Shown here in pieces: positions 1 to 64,000 of a stretch of 64,000 nucleotides of DNA. The first letter of the stretch is position 1. Each line of letters opens with the position of its first letter. This DNA comes from Misgurnus anguillicaudatus (taxonomy: Eukaryota > Chordata > Actinopteri > Cypriniformes > Cobitidae), in the NCBI RefSeq assembly GCF_027580225.2, contig NC_073352.2, positions 5,458,501-5,522,500 on the forward strand, written 5' to 3'. Under the pieces are notes generated by a model, which did not search any database, was not told the origin of the DNA, and was given only the letters and a program-made list of their open reading frames with translations. Position numbers and translations under genes: made by a program.

Positions 1-223
1 AAAACTAGCAAAAGACACTTGCGTCGTGCATTGCGCTGCATAGCCAAAGCCAGCAAATTGAGTGTATTCGTCTGAATGTTTATTTGCAAATTACATGAAT
101 TTTGCCCACGAATGATGCAAATTTCGCCCTCGAATTTCACGCATGAATGAAACGAGTTGACTCAAAGCTGCTAACTACACACGAAGATTTGCTTTATTCG
201 CGTCTGGTGTGAACGCACAATTA
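1..223. repeat. Dispersed repeat fragment at the left edge
   Basis: Positions 1-44 are nearly identical to 36451-36494, near the right end of the large fold-back element at 33791-36517; four adjacent bases differ in the middle. The rest is A/T-rich and ends with a motif (GTGTGAACGCAC) that also occurs at the ends of the element at 34788-36302. It lies in an intron of the TRIM gene, just before its first visible exon. It is probably the tail of an element that begins left of the window. Confidence 0.5.
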
Positions 224-299
224 TGAAGATGACTTTCAGTAAGCATCACTTTGCTTTCTTTAAACGATGAATCACTTCTAAACTCTCTTGTTTTCTCAG

Positions 300-533
300 A
301 AAATAGGAGCTGAGCTTCAGGTCCGAGTGCAGAGTGACTTTCAGGCTCTACATAACTTCCTGCGGGTGGAGGAGGAGACCATGATGGAGGATTTAAGGAG
401 AGACCAGGAGGAAATGCTGCAGGGTCTGGAGCGACATCTGGAGGTCTTACAGGTGGCCATCAGGGACGTGGAACAGAACATCAACACGCTACGACAGACT
501 GCCAACAGCGCAGACCAATCTGTGCTCATAGAG
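300..533 (+). CDS. TRIM gene, coiled-coil exon
   Basis: The acceptor is ttttctcag and the donor is gtgatt after GAG. The exon is 234 nt, phase 0 at both ends, close to the roughly 231-nt coiled-coil exon usual in TRIM genes. It encodes a helix starting [11 protein letters not shown], with no Pro or Gly after the first residues until its end. The run [19 protein letters not shown] is typical coiled coil and mediates antiparallel TRIM dimers. An ATG at 288 lies in the intron and is not the start. Confidence 0.88.
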
Positions 534-3500
534 GTGATTGACTGTTTCCATTTATAGTGCCGCTGCCATACGTACACATGTCACAGAGCTTTTCATATGA
601 TGTGAAAAATATGGATGTCACAAATACACCAGAGACCAGAGTGCTGTTTGTCTGCATGAGTTATTAGTGAATTGTAGCTACAGCAGCCCAGGTTTCATTT
701 ATATTAGTACTGGAAACAAATCGATTTGAGCATGTGTTGCTAATTATCAAACAGATGGTTTATTTTACTCTGGTCTTACTTCTTCAGATGGCTTCTGTAA
801 TGGAGTCCATACTTCATATAATAACATGTTTTATTCTACTTTCTCCCTCCACAGCTACCAGAATTGAATTCCAGGTGAGGACAGGTTCTTATACAATCCA
901 GTTTTTTAGTGTATAGTTTTATATTTCTCTACAGTTTCTCTTATTATCATTTCTATTCATTGTACAGCAGATAAGTCAACAGCTGTTGTGCTTTATAAAA
1001 AGATGGCACAGGAGTGCGTAATAAAAATAAAAATGTGTTCTTTCTTCTTGCACTTGACATTTTTTCAATGTTTAAACCATGCCCCATATGATATGTCTGT
1101 TACTTCCAGACCACCTCTGCAAGAGCTGACTGTCAACATCAATGCTTTTAAAAGCAAATTCATCGCTCCTCTTCAATACACTATGTGGAGAAAGATGTTT
1201 CAACATTTACAGCCAGGTAATTTATCCATAAAAGCCTATTCATGGACCACAATACACTGCGTTTATAGACTTGCAGCTCACTGTGAAGTCATTTTAAATT
1301 ACAGAAATACCTTGAGGTGTCATAGCAGATGGTGTTTTTGTTGTACATGAATACTGGATCTGCATGAAAAGCCCTCCTGGTGCAGAAGAGGCTTCAGTGA
1401 TTTGTTGAAGGGCGCTGTGGGTTAGTCATGTTAGACCAGAATTAAAACGGAATATTCCACTTTCATAAAAAATATTATTTACTCACCCCCATGTCATTCG
1501 AGATGTTAAGTTAGAAAAGAAATTAAGTTTTTTGAGGAAAACATTCCAGGATTTGTTTTTCAGTGCAGCTTCAAATGGCTCTAAATGATCCCAACTGAGG
1601 CATAAATGTACCGTCACATGGGACAGAAGCGTTAACGCTTGACGGAAGGCTTGTCTAAAGCGTGGCCAACAGCCAATCACAGTGGCCACTACACATGCTC
1701 TGGTCTTCCATAAACGTAATTGGCTGGCTTTACCTAGGTTATTTGCGTTCTGATTGGCTAACGCACGCATTGCCGCTTGAAAAGTTGAGAAATGTTCACC
1801 TTCTGCCGCGAGCAACGCCACTGACACGCCGCCGTCGGATCCACATTTCAGTTCGGCAACGCATGACATCACCCATTAAAGCAACACTAAAGATTTTTTT
1901 TTTTACCTTAAAATAACGTTTCCAAAAAAGGTTCAGTCGTTCATCCACTCGAAACAGGGTGAACGGCACTTTCACATTCGCTTTGCAGCCCTCTATCAGC
2001 CAAAACCCCACTAAAGAAGTTTCCAACTGTCAGGTAGTGGTCCTGTAGTTAGAGTGAAAACTACAAAAACTTGCTTTACAGCAGACCTACAATCCAATCA
2101 GAGCCAGCTTTGCTGCAGTAGGCTAAATTATTTACGACAGTGGTAATGGACAATTCCACTTCTGACCTGTAGGGGAAGCAAAGAGCAAAAACTCTTTAGT
2201 GTTGCTTTAAAAGTGAATGGAAGCGTCAACGCTTACACCCCGTGTGAATGTAACGTAAGCGTCTTATCTAGCAACACGATCATAACCACATCTACTAGCC
2301 TTGCACTAGCCGTGTGGTGCGCCACTGGAAAGGTCACGCATGTGTGTATGCGAAACTACCGTTCCAGTGTTCACAAGTGTAGAGAAAGAGGAGCGTTTCG
2401 ATGTTGTTGTATGTGGAATGATACTAATTAATGTCTTTGTGTCTGTTTATTGTATTTAATGGGTCACAAGTGTGCCTTTCACATATGTGACCCGTGACCT
2501 TTCGGTGTGATTATTTAATACATAAGGTCGCGCTGGTGTGTCACACAGCTATTGCAAGATGAGTAGTTGTGGTTGTAAAGTACATATTTTTTGGGTGAAA
2601 ATGAGGATCGTTTCGCTATGTAAGACCCTTATGCCTCGGTTGGGATCATTTTGAGCCGTTTGAAGCTGGATTAAAACTGTAACAAGTCCATTATATGAAG
2701 AAACATCCTGAAATGTTTTCCTCAAAAACTTAATTTCTTTCCGACTCAACAAAGAAAGTCATAAACATCTTGAATGACATGGGGGTGAGTAAATTATCTT
2801 TTTTATGAAAGTGCAGTAATCCTTGTATTAAAAATGTTGGGTTACACCCACACCAGGAAATGATGTAAAAGTGCATTCATCTGACTTGGCATGGTTGCCT
2901 TGAACCTTGCCCGAGCGTGATTGTCTCCCTACAGACTTGCACTCACTGTACTTTTATTGATCCGTGTCCTAGCACGTTTTGTCATTAGGATGCAATTGTT
3001 TTGAAGAAAACAAGTTAAGCGCTTTCTCACTGCTGGAGCCCATCGTAATGTTAAGTCTGTGGCTTTTGAGTCATTTGGGACATGATGACACACAGTCCTC
3101 TCATCATGCCTATTAGATTGCTTAGTTGATGCATCGCTTATGCTGCTCTTATATGAAGGTTTTCACAAAATCAGATGAAGTTGAATGACAGTCGTACAAC
3201 TGGTGTCTCGCGTTTTGAACCGCGCTCTGGCACGATTTTGCACATATACAATTAATCAAACTGCGCCCAGGCACGGTAGAAAGCGATCATGCTTGTCAAA
3301 CGTGCTCGGGCGCAGTTTGGTTTAGGTAGTGTGAGTACGCTCTTGGCATTCTGCCTATTTCAGTGTATTTTGTATTTGGTTTCCTGATCAGAATAAAATG
3401 TTAAATAATAAATAACCTGATTTTTTTCCAACACTGATTGTTTTCGAACATAATTTATGATAGCGTATTAATTATTCACAGGCCCAGCCCCATTGATATT

Positions 3501-4032
3501 TGATGAGGACACTGCTCACCCCAGCCTCCAACTTTCAAGGAACAAAACCCAAGTGGTTGAGAGCGACAACATGCACATCTACACATCAAATGCAAAACGC
3601 TTTCTCCAGTGCGTCAACATTCTCGCCACCGAGGGCTTTCAGTCAGGCAGCCATTATTGGGAAGTGGACGTGAGCAACAGTCTGAAATGGGATTTAGGCG
3701 TCGCCCTGGAATCTGTGAATCGTCAGGTCAGAGTCATACTGTGTCCCGAAAATGGGTACTGGACCCTCCGGCTCCGGAGTGGAAACCAGTACTCCGCCGG
3801 CACCCAGCCCTGGACGCCGCTGACGGTGATGGCCTCGCCAAGAAGGATTGGGGTTTTTCTGGATTGTGAGGAAAGGAAAGTGTCGTTTTACAATGCAGAT
3901 AACATGGCCCTGCTGTATTCATTCTCTGACGGGCCGAGAGGAAAAGCTTTGCCTTTCTTCAGCCCCTGCGTTAGCGAACGTGGTCAGAAAGCCCAGGCTA
4001 TCCGAATTCTCCACTTTCCATTGGAGTTTTAA
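300..4032 (+). CDS. TRIM-family E3 ubiquitin ligase, C-terminal part (coiled coil + PRY-SPRY), 5' partial
   Basis: Four exons join in one open frame: 300-533, 855-874, 1110-1216 and 3482-4032 (912 nt, 303 residues plus TAA). All junctions have AG acceptors and GT donors, and the phases agree. Visible residues 1-78 form a heptad-rich, Glu/Lys/Leu-rich coiled coil. Residues about 79-120 are a linker. Residues about 121-303 are a PRY-SPRY (B30.2) domain with the expected [31 protein letters not shown] and [18 protein letters not shown] blocks. TRIM proteins of this class carry RING and B-box zinc fingers upstream and ubiquitinate targets bound by the SPRY domain. Those exons must lie left of the window. 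The SPRY domain resembles the TRIM62/TRIM69 type, but I cannot name the orthologue. It lies about 5.3 kb upstream of flt4 on the same strand. No frame break is visible. Confidence 0.88.
855..874 (+). CDS. TRIM gene, 20-nt microexon
   Basis: Pyrimidine-rich acceptor (ttctccctccacag) and gtgagg donor bound a 20-nt exon reading LPELNS plus two bases. Joined to the next exon it keeps the frame open (SRPPLQELT). Short exons of about 23 nt occur at this position in many TRIM genes, which supports the call. Skipping it would shift the frame, because 20 is not a multiple of three. Confidence 0.7.
1110..1216 (+). CDS. TRIM gene, linker exon before SPRY
   Basis: Acceptor tacttccag, donor gtaatt, 107 nt, leaving phase 1. 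It encodes [20 protein letters not shown], then [15 protein letters not shown]. The stretch from coiled coil to SPRY in TRIM62-like proteins has a similar PLQ-(Y/F)-x-x-W-(R/K) pattern. Confidence 0.82.
1449..2822. repeat. Fold-back (inverted-repeat) element in the TRIM intron
   Basis: The ends are inverted copies of each other: the left arm begins with a CACTTTCAT motif followed by TTTACTCACCCCCATGTCAT, and the right arm ends with its complement. The arms run about 170-200 bases each (about 1449-1605 and 2625-2822) with substitutions and small gaps. A separate TTAA-flanked element (1880-2206) sits inside. No transposase is visible. Confidence 0.7.
1880..2206. mobile_element. TTAA-flanked miniature inverted-repeat element
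   Basis: Starts AGCAACACTAAAG and ends with the exact complement CTTTAGTGTTGCT, flanked on both sides by TTAA (1876-1879 and 2207-2210). TTAA target duplication is known for piggyBac and Kolobok superfamilies. At 327 bp it has no coding capacity, so it is non-autonomous. It is nested in the fold-back element. Confidence 0.78.
2823..3481. repeat. Intron tail with a hairpin-bearing repeat fragment
   Basis: This is the rest of the last TRIM intron. At 3258-3318 there is an imperfect hairpin: AAACTGCGCCCAGGCACG is answered by CGTGCTCGGGCGCAGTTT. That sequence looks like a degraded non-autonomous transposon. I see no coding potential in the remainder. Confidence 0.4.
3482..4032 (+). CDS. TRIM gene, terminal PRY-SPRY exon
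   Basis: The acceptor is attcacag, with the phase-1 junction giving Gly-Pro-Ala-Pro. The PRY part has [13 protein letters not shown]. The SPRY part has [21 protein letters not shown], then [32 protein letters not shown] and a PFFSPCVS block. It ends HFPLEF and TAA at 4030-4032. All hallmark blocks are present, so the domain looks complete and functional. A single large terminal exon for PRY-SPRY is the standard TRIM gene structure. Confidence 0.92.
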
Positions 4033-5874
4033 AAGTGCATTGCGTGATGTTATGCCAGTCATGTGGTTTAGTTGAAGGATTCTGTGTTATCACCGATGCT
4101 TTATTAGAGCCATGCAGATATAATAACAGTAATCAATCACTGTATGATGAATTTATTGTATGTTGTGTGTACTTATTGCGTGTTGACATCAGGCAGGCAA
4201 TTATTTTTGTGCCAGTTTTGTGTAGATACACAAAGATATGATTTTAAAAGGCATTTGGGACAGAAACATTATTATCTAGCGTTTAGATGAATGCTTTTCA
4301 TCCTGGGTTTAACCCTTTTGGCTGTAGTTTCACAAATGCAGTTTTGCTAACGCAAGTATTATAAAAATGAAAGAGAAACTCTACATACTGTATATTGTAA
4401 ATCAATTACTATTTTAATCTGATTAGTCGAAATGCACTTTGCACAATATTCCTTTCATTGTTGTCTTACAGAAAGAAATGAAAGATAATTTCATAAAATC
4501 AAATGTTAATATGTTAATAATGTTTGTAGTTATGTTTCTGGGCTGACTAGTTGTTCAATCATTTCCACTTTTATTACCGAAAAAGGGAGTACCGCTCATT
4601 TCTGCTATGTCAGTAGTTAATGTTCATTTTCTTTGTAGTCAGAAAATGTGAAGGTGTATTAGTTCTTCCTGTCCATCATCGTGTCAAGGCTCAATGAGGA
4701 GAAAACTCTTCCTTCCTTTCAAATGGACAAAACAAGGACTCTGTTCTATATTTCAGATATTATTATTAATTCATGCACAATCTATAAATCACACGTCGTT
4801 CTCTCTGTAACATCCGCCTGTAAATACATTTCTTATTTCGTTTATGTACCGCAATTGTTCGTACTATTCAAACCTGAGCATCCAGTGGGGGGGTGAACCT
4901 GGGGTGGCATCCCGGATGCAGACAACAGTGAGGATGGGACTGCCATTATCTGTTCGAGCAGGCAAGTGTATGGACATCCTCTTTCCTCCTGCCCCCTGTA
5001 AGGGGTCACACAAACAGAATACGAGCTCGGGTGCCCTCGAGCCACTTTATTGTCAACTGGGGACTGGGGGTTTCGGGCTGTTTTGGCTGCTGGAAATAGG
5101 AACGACGCTCAGCCCTCCTCCACAGGGTCAGATTGCCTTTAAACACGGTGAACAGCTATGATTTAAACAGCCTATTAACATTCCAGCCCTTTGGCTTTGT
5201 TCAAAGCATTTAACACACGGCTGAAGCATCTAGTGCTTTCATTTATTATGGACTTGTTTGTCCTACAATGTCTGTTTTTTTTTTTTTTTTACTAAATCTG
5301 AGTATATAATACATGTCAGGGGGACTCATGTTTGTCAATCATTGAGATCACATTTACTATACCATACAAATCTCATGACATTTAATGTCATGGTTTATCT
5401 TAAAAATAGCCAGAATGAAAAAAAGTCCAGATTAAGTTTGTTTTTTTTTTGGAAAGAAACGTGTTTATAATTAGAAAAGTTTACAACTGAAGACATTGGT
5501 TACTATATATTTGAATGAATATATGCAAGACATTTAGTGTGTTGTATCTTGTTGTTGGCAGTGTTGTTACAGTAGTTCCTGGTGATGAGTGACATGCTCT
5601 TATTTCCTTGTGATGAGTTAGTAATGTGTTTCCTGACCGCAGGATGTGGAAAAAGAAATCATGGCACTTCAAGGTCTTGTCCTTGAGCTGGAATATAAAG
5701 AACACTGCTAGAGGAAACAACGCTTTTCATGTCTAAGACAGGAAAAAGTCAATAATAATAATAGAATGTCTACATATTTATAATCGTATCATTATTTGGA
5801 CCATACTTTGCATAATTGTATGTGCAATATCTTCTTCTTTTGGGAGGAATTTGATTATTTGAGCATAACACTTT
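4033..5874. other. 3' flank of the TRIM gene and unique intergenic sequence
   Basis: The first part is presumably 3' UTR of the TRIM gene, but I saw no AATAAA soon after the stop, so its end cannot be placed. At 4880-5160 there is a G/C-richer, non-repetitive block with a 105-codon open frame of no recognisable family. It is probably not a gene. No other features were seen. Confidence 0.4.
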
Positions 5875-6881
5875 AGGGTGATTCTCACGAAATACAGATT
5901 TTTTTTAAAAAGCCCTTGAAGCCAATTTGTTTTTGCACATATAAGATTAAGGTCTGAAATGACTATAAGCATTATTTTTAGAGGATTTAAAACATATTTC
6001 CTATAGAATTATTTACATTTTTTAGATTATCATTATCAAAAATGATCATTACCGCAACATGATATTGCATTAAATATATGCATTAACAAACTCATGTTTC
6101 GGTAATGAGAACAAAAAAGTTTACTATGACAAACAAAATTTCAACTTTTATCTGGAGAGAAAAAATAAGAACTGCTAACCTGGTAGCCATCTTGAGTGTC
6201 ACAGTCAATTATGTACCAACTATTTTTTTTTAATGTTAGTTCCTTAAACCAGTGTTTCCCAACCCTGGTCCTCGGGCACCCCCTCCCAGAAAGTTTTAGA
6301 TGTCTCCTTATTTAACACACCTGATTCAACTCATCAGCTTGTTAGGGACACATATTTACCATTTTAGAACAAGGCTGATGAGTTGAATCAGGTGTGTTAA
6401 ATAAGGAGACATCTAAAACTTTCTGGGAGGGGGTGCCCGAGGACCAGGGTTGGGAAACACTGCCTTAAACAATGATTGAAAATTGTTGCGGAGGATGAGA
6501 AAATTGGTTTTGGACACATTTATATTCCTTATTATTGTCTCTACATTTACCAATGATCACCAAATAGCACATGTTTCTTTAATGTAAATGTTTATAGTAT
6601 AACATGCACTGAAGCTTTTTATTTTTTTTTATTTTTTAATTATCAATATTTCCATTTCAAAGAACCCAAATCCAGTCATGGACATATTGCGGTAATGAAA
6701 ATTTCCCGCTTAAATGTGGAAAAAACAACAAAATTGGTTTGTATGATGTCATTTGAAATCATGTGCAAAAAAGTACATGAAGAGATGTTTGTAACTGTAT
6801 GCTTCTTATTTTGATGGCACTTTTTTAATCAAAATGTTTCATGACACCTCATTAAGTCTAATTTTGCGAGAATCACCCTTT
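5875..6881. mobile_element. Inverted-terminal-repeat element with an AGGGTGATTCTC end
   Basis: The left end reads AGGGTGATTCTCACGAAA and the right end reads the near complement TTTTGCGAGAATCACCCT, followed by TTAA. The left flank is CTTT, not TTAA, so the target duplication has decayed or differs. There is no open frame of useful length. A younger palindromic element (6250-6462) is inserted inside. Confidence 0.65.
6250..6462. mobile_element. Near-perfect palindromic hAT miniature element
   Basis: This 213-bp element begins CAGTGTTTCCCAACCCTGGT and ends with its complement. The two arms are about 94 bp each and differ by a single extra base. Both sides carry the same 8-bp duplication CCTTAAAC (6242-6249 and 6463-6470). 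An 8-bp duplication with CAG...CTG ends is the hAT signature. Near-identical arms suggest a recent insertion. Confidence 0.9.
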
Positions 6882-7071
6882 AAGGTTGTATTAGTAAACA
6901 TTAGTAAATGCAACTAACATGAACAAACAATGAACAATATAGTTTTTCAGCATGTATTCTTTCTTGTTGATGATTATTAATGCAGTTATTATTTAAAGTA
7001 AATGCCAAAATTAACATAACAATTAATAAATGTTGTAGATTTGTTAATTGTTAGTTCATGTTAACAACTTC

Positions 7072-7325
7072 ACTCTCATTTTGTTATTTCTTTTTTCTGA
7101 TGAACACAAAGAAGATATTTTGAGGAATGTTTCAAAACCATCAAACCATTCGTGGACCCCATATACTTCCATAGTAAGAAAAAGAATACTATGGAAGTAA
7201 ATGGCATCCACGAACGGTTAATATCCTCTTTGTGTTCATCAGAACAATAAAATTTATACAGGTTTGTAAAAACACGAGAGTGATGAAGACACAATTTGCG
7301 TTTTTGGGTGAAATATCCCTTTAAA
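7072..7325. repeat. Short interspersed repeat with internal palindrome
   Basis: An inverted repeat centred near 7172 pairs TCTGATGAACACAAAGA (7097 on) with its complement ending about 7245. The right end reads into ATCCCTTTAAA, common at the ends of fish TTAA elements. The related motif 'aagatatt...tgtgttca' recurs at about 29870-29990 in flt4 intron 2. Non-coding. Confidence 0.5.
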
Positions 7326-7775
7326 AAAACCTTTAACTGGATTTAAAAAAAACATTAATGACTCTTTCGCTGATAATAAACATTTTCATAAAGCATATTT
7401 GCCCATGCCCATTGATTAGAGTATAACAACTTAAAAAAAATTGTTAAATTAAAGTAAATATAGAATAACAGATAAAAATATGCGATTAAGCAATTAATCA
7501 CACGAGTTAACTCATGACAACCATGTGATTAATCTAGAGTAAATATTTGAATCGATTGACATGTCTAATATATAGATGACTTGGACTGAATAATGAAGAA
7601 AAAGCAGTCAATAAGAGGTCAGAAATGCTGAATATGAAATCCTTCAGTACTTTTTATAAAGCATCTCAAAAGATTCTTATTAAAATGTAATTTTTACAAA
7701 TGTTTTTAGGCAAATGGTGACTACATTAATGAAGCTAAAATATAACATAGTTTTGAATTATATTGGATACTTCAC

Positions 7776-8004
7776 GGGGCGGTTTCCCAGAAAGGGATTA
7801 TACTAGTCCTAGATTAAAATAAATGTGAGAGCTGTCCAAACCGAAAACAACTTGTACTGACATATCTTTAAATACATTAGTGCCATTTGTTTTGCTTAAA
7901 ATGCACACAAGTAATGTTTTTAGTAAGGCATGTTTGTTAAAACTAGTTATATTTCCTAATCAAATTTAGGTCTAGTCCTAATCCCTGTAGGGGAAACCCC
8001 CCTT
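7776..8004. mobile_element. Small inverted-repeat element, family copy 1
   Basis: Ends are imperfect inverted copies: GGGGCGGTTTCCCAGAAAGG at the left and, in complement, GGGGGGTTTCCCCTACAGGG at the right, both followed by GGATTA and ACTAG-containing sequence. A second copy is at 37565-37798. About 229 bp, no coding capacity. Confidence 0.65.
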
Positions 8005-9059
8005 TAATCTTTACATAATTATGTAATGTTACTGAAGTGTCACTTAGCACGATAATTAGTATATAGTCAGTTTTGTTCAAAATATAACTAAAGAATCGGT
8101 AAGCATTTCAAAACTTTAGTGTATAAACTTCTTCAGATTTTCAAGTGATGACCCAACACAATGGTGACAAACCTCTACCCCCCATTAATTTAGTTTGGGT
8201 CATATTTTCTTTCACCTTGTGTAATTATGTTCATTTTCTTCAAGGAAAACTTTTCAGTGCTGTTATAAGAAATAGCAGAACTCTTGGAATGATGCTTATT
8301 CAACCAAATTAGAGAACCAGAGCCAGCATAATATAATTATTGGCATTTAGTGTCTACAAATTAAACCGATACAGACACACAGCTGTCCGTCATGTAGGCA
8401 TATGCCCTTATTTGATTATTTTTTATGGCTGGCTGTGAAAAAACTAAGTCAGTTCATTAGGAAGTCTGTACACGTTCCAGGTAACACTATGACCTGAGAA
8501 TCCCCTGCCCATCATAACATTCACACTAATGAATGCTTCACGAGCCAAATCAAACACAAAGCATGCCTGTTATAACACACACACACACATTTACTGGAAT
8601 TTGAACGCATGCTGTAGGTCTGATCGTTGGGTGTCTGTGGTTATGCTTTACCACACATCTGCTATTTCATTTCATTATTGTTTCAAATGGTGTTGTTTAT
8701 ATAAAAAAAAAACATAATTTAAAGCAATTCAATCAGTCTATGTATAATTATTCTCCTTGATGGTGTTTGAAATCTTTAAGTAATCTGATTAAGTTTCAAT
8801 AGCCTAATTATGATGTGAACTTACAGCCCTTATATCTTTATCATTTGAAATACATTTATAGACATGCGGCTGTAGAAATTGATCTATAGCATTTTATATC
8901 ACACGTGCTGTATGTTAAAAAAGTGTATATAGATCAATCCAAAATCCTAGGCACCCCTGAAAGTGTGTCAAGGATGTGCACAAAAGCATATAGGCTGGAC
9001 ATGTTGTAAGTTTACAGCACAGGAGGTAAGACACATTTCATGCTATGTGACACTTCAGA
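8005..9059. other. Intergenic sequence upstream of flt4
   Basis: A/T-rich sequence with a short CA run near 8575-8590 and no recognisable gene or repeat boundary. It would contain distal promoter sequence of flt4. I could not identify a TATA box with confidence. Confidence 0.3.
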
Positions 9060-9344
9060 CTGAGGGAGTAAGAGTATTATCACACACACACAGAGAGAGG
9101 GAAAGAGAGGAGTGAGTCAGTCAGAGGAAAAGGAAATGATTGTAAATCCATTCAGAAGTTCAGGATTTTCTTTTCAACAGAAAAACAAGCGTTTTATTCT
9201 CCTCGTCCTGTGGCACATCCTCTTTGGAGAGTCTTCACCGCGTTTCACCTGATCCTGAAGTTCTGCTCGTTTTATTTGAATGACACCAGGACACAAGACA
9301 GTTTGTTAGAATATCTAAAACCCCGGAGGACTGGAAACCTGGAA
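9060..9344 (+). promoter_or_regulatory. flt4: Probable flt4 5' leader and proximal promoter
   Basis: The region directly before the flt4 ATG is purine-rich (GAGAGAGGGAAAGAGAGG, then AGGAAAAGGAAATG), giving several GGAA cores. Such cores can bind ETS factors, which drive endothelial genes, but this is inference. The leader has two upstream ATGs out of frame with the receptor: one opens 38 codons (9136-9252), the other 9 codons (9280-9309). There is no in-frame ATG upstream of 9345. The transcription start is not visible. Confidence 0.45.
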
Positions 9345-63427
<54,083 letters not shown>

Positions 63428-63547
63428 GTGAGCACATCTCTTTTGTGACGGGGGCGCTATGTGGACAGTTTACGCTGTTTATCTTCTGTTACATTTTTAG
63501 ATTTGTGTTTGGAGATATTTAATATAAACACATATCTATACGTTTAT

Positions 63548-63615
<68 letters not shown>

Positions 63616-64000
63616 TTTGTTTCATTGCATTAGGGCCATAAGGACATTTCAGTGCCCACTATTTCTTTCCAGACTAATGATGTTTTCTTTCCCCTGCCTC
63701 TACCTTTAAAATAACCTTGACACAAAGCACTATTGACATTATTAGATTTTAGGTAAAACACAACTGGTTGATTTATGAGGCTTTTCACTAGTGAGGACTG
63801 ATACGTTTCCTTATATCTGACATTTTTAGAAATTTGTCCATTACAAGTACAGCCCAACCTGTACACAGACGCACGTTTGCCTTTAAATCATGTAACATAT
63901 TTTATCTGAGAACATTTTAAATGTTAAGATTGTAACAATGGAATTTAATCTATTTAATAATATATTTCATAATATATTACACACACAAACACTTTTCCAA
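63428..64000. repeat. flt4 intron 15 with (CA)n microsatellite
   Basis: A CA tract runs from 63549 to 63611 with one CT interruption near its middle. The rest of the visible intron is A/T-rich with no other feature, and it continues past the right edge. Confidence 0.9.

Noticed and set aside
4844..5161. 105-codon open frame between the TRIM gene and flt4
   Set aside because: No domain, no signal peptide and no supporting context. Gly/Pro-rich composition follows from the local G/C content.
9210..9344. In-frame N-terminal extension of flt4 upstream of 9345
   Set aside because: The frame is open from 9210, but that codon is GTG, there is no upstream ATG in frame, and the ATG at 9345 starts a proper signal peptide.

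Overview
This is vertebrate, teleost DNA, most likely from a cypriniform fish. It has GT-AG introns, short exons in a sea of non-coding sequence, TA/GATA/CA microsatellites, and many hAT-type, TTAA-target and Tc1-like DNA transposon remnants of the kind that fill zebrafish and carp genomes. The protein sequence assembled from the exons is very close to what I know of zebrafish Flt4. The species itself cannot be named from the window.

Two protein-coding genes are present, both on the + strand. (1) At the left edge (300-4032) are the last four coding exons of a TRIM-family gene: coiled coil, linker and a PRY-SPRY exon with its stop codon. The RING and B-box exons lie left of the window. (2) From 9345 to the right edge is the extracellular half of flt4 (VEGF receptor 3). 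Fifteen coding exons can be joined in one open frame, from the signal peptide at 9345 to the end of Ig-like domain 7 at 63427, giving 788 complete codons. The transmembrane segment and split tyrosine kinase lie right of the window. Intron 1 is about 20.3 kb. Two short upstream ORFs precede the flt4 ATG.

The rest is intergenic and intronic sequence dominated by non-autonomous DNA transposons, often nested. Best supported by terminal repeats and target duplications are: a 213-bp palindromic hAT element at 6250-6462 (perfect 8-bp duplication); hAT elements at 15839-17607, 27274-28160, 24827-25544 and 55148-56678; a Tc1 remnant with a broken transposase at 60434-61623 inside an older hAT; several different small families flanked by TTAA (1880-2206, 11558-11935, 12236-12400, 12715-13212, 30325-31169, 35629-35843, 36520-36733); and large fold-back elements at 1449-2822, 33791-36517, 46007-46798, 49094-49559 and 52381-53730. 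Intron 5 of flt4 also holds a long degenerate minisatellite.

Functionally, flt4 encodes the receptor for VEGF-C/VEGF-D that drives lymphatic and venous endothelial growth. The TRIM gene encodes a probable E3 ubiquitin ligase whose substrate-binding domain is the part seen here. Apart from lying next to each other, nothing links the two in function. I found no RNA gene, CRISPR array, intact transposase or new multi-gene system. The unusual signal is in the nested repeats and in the flt4 leader.
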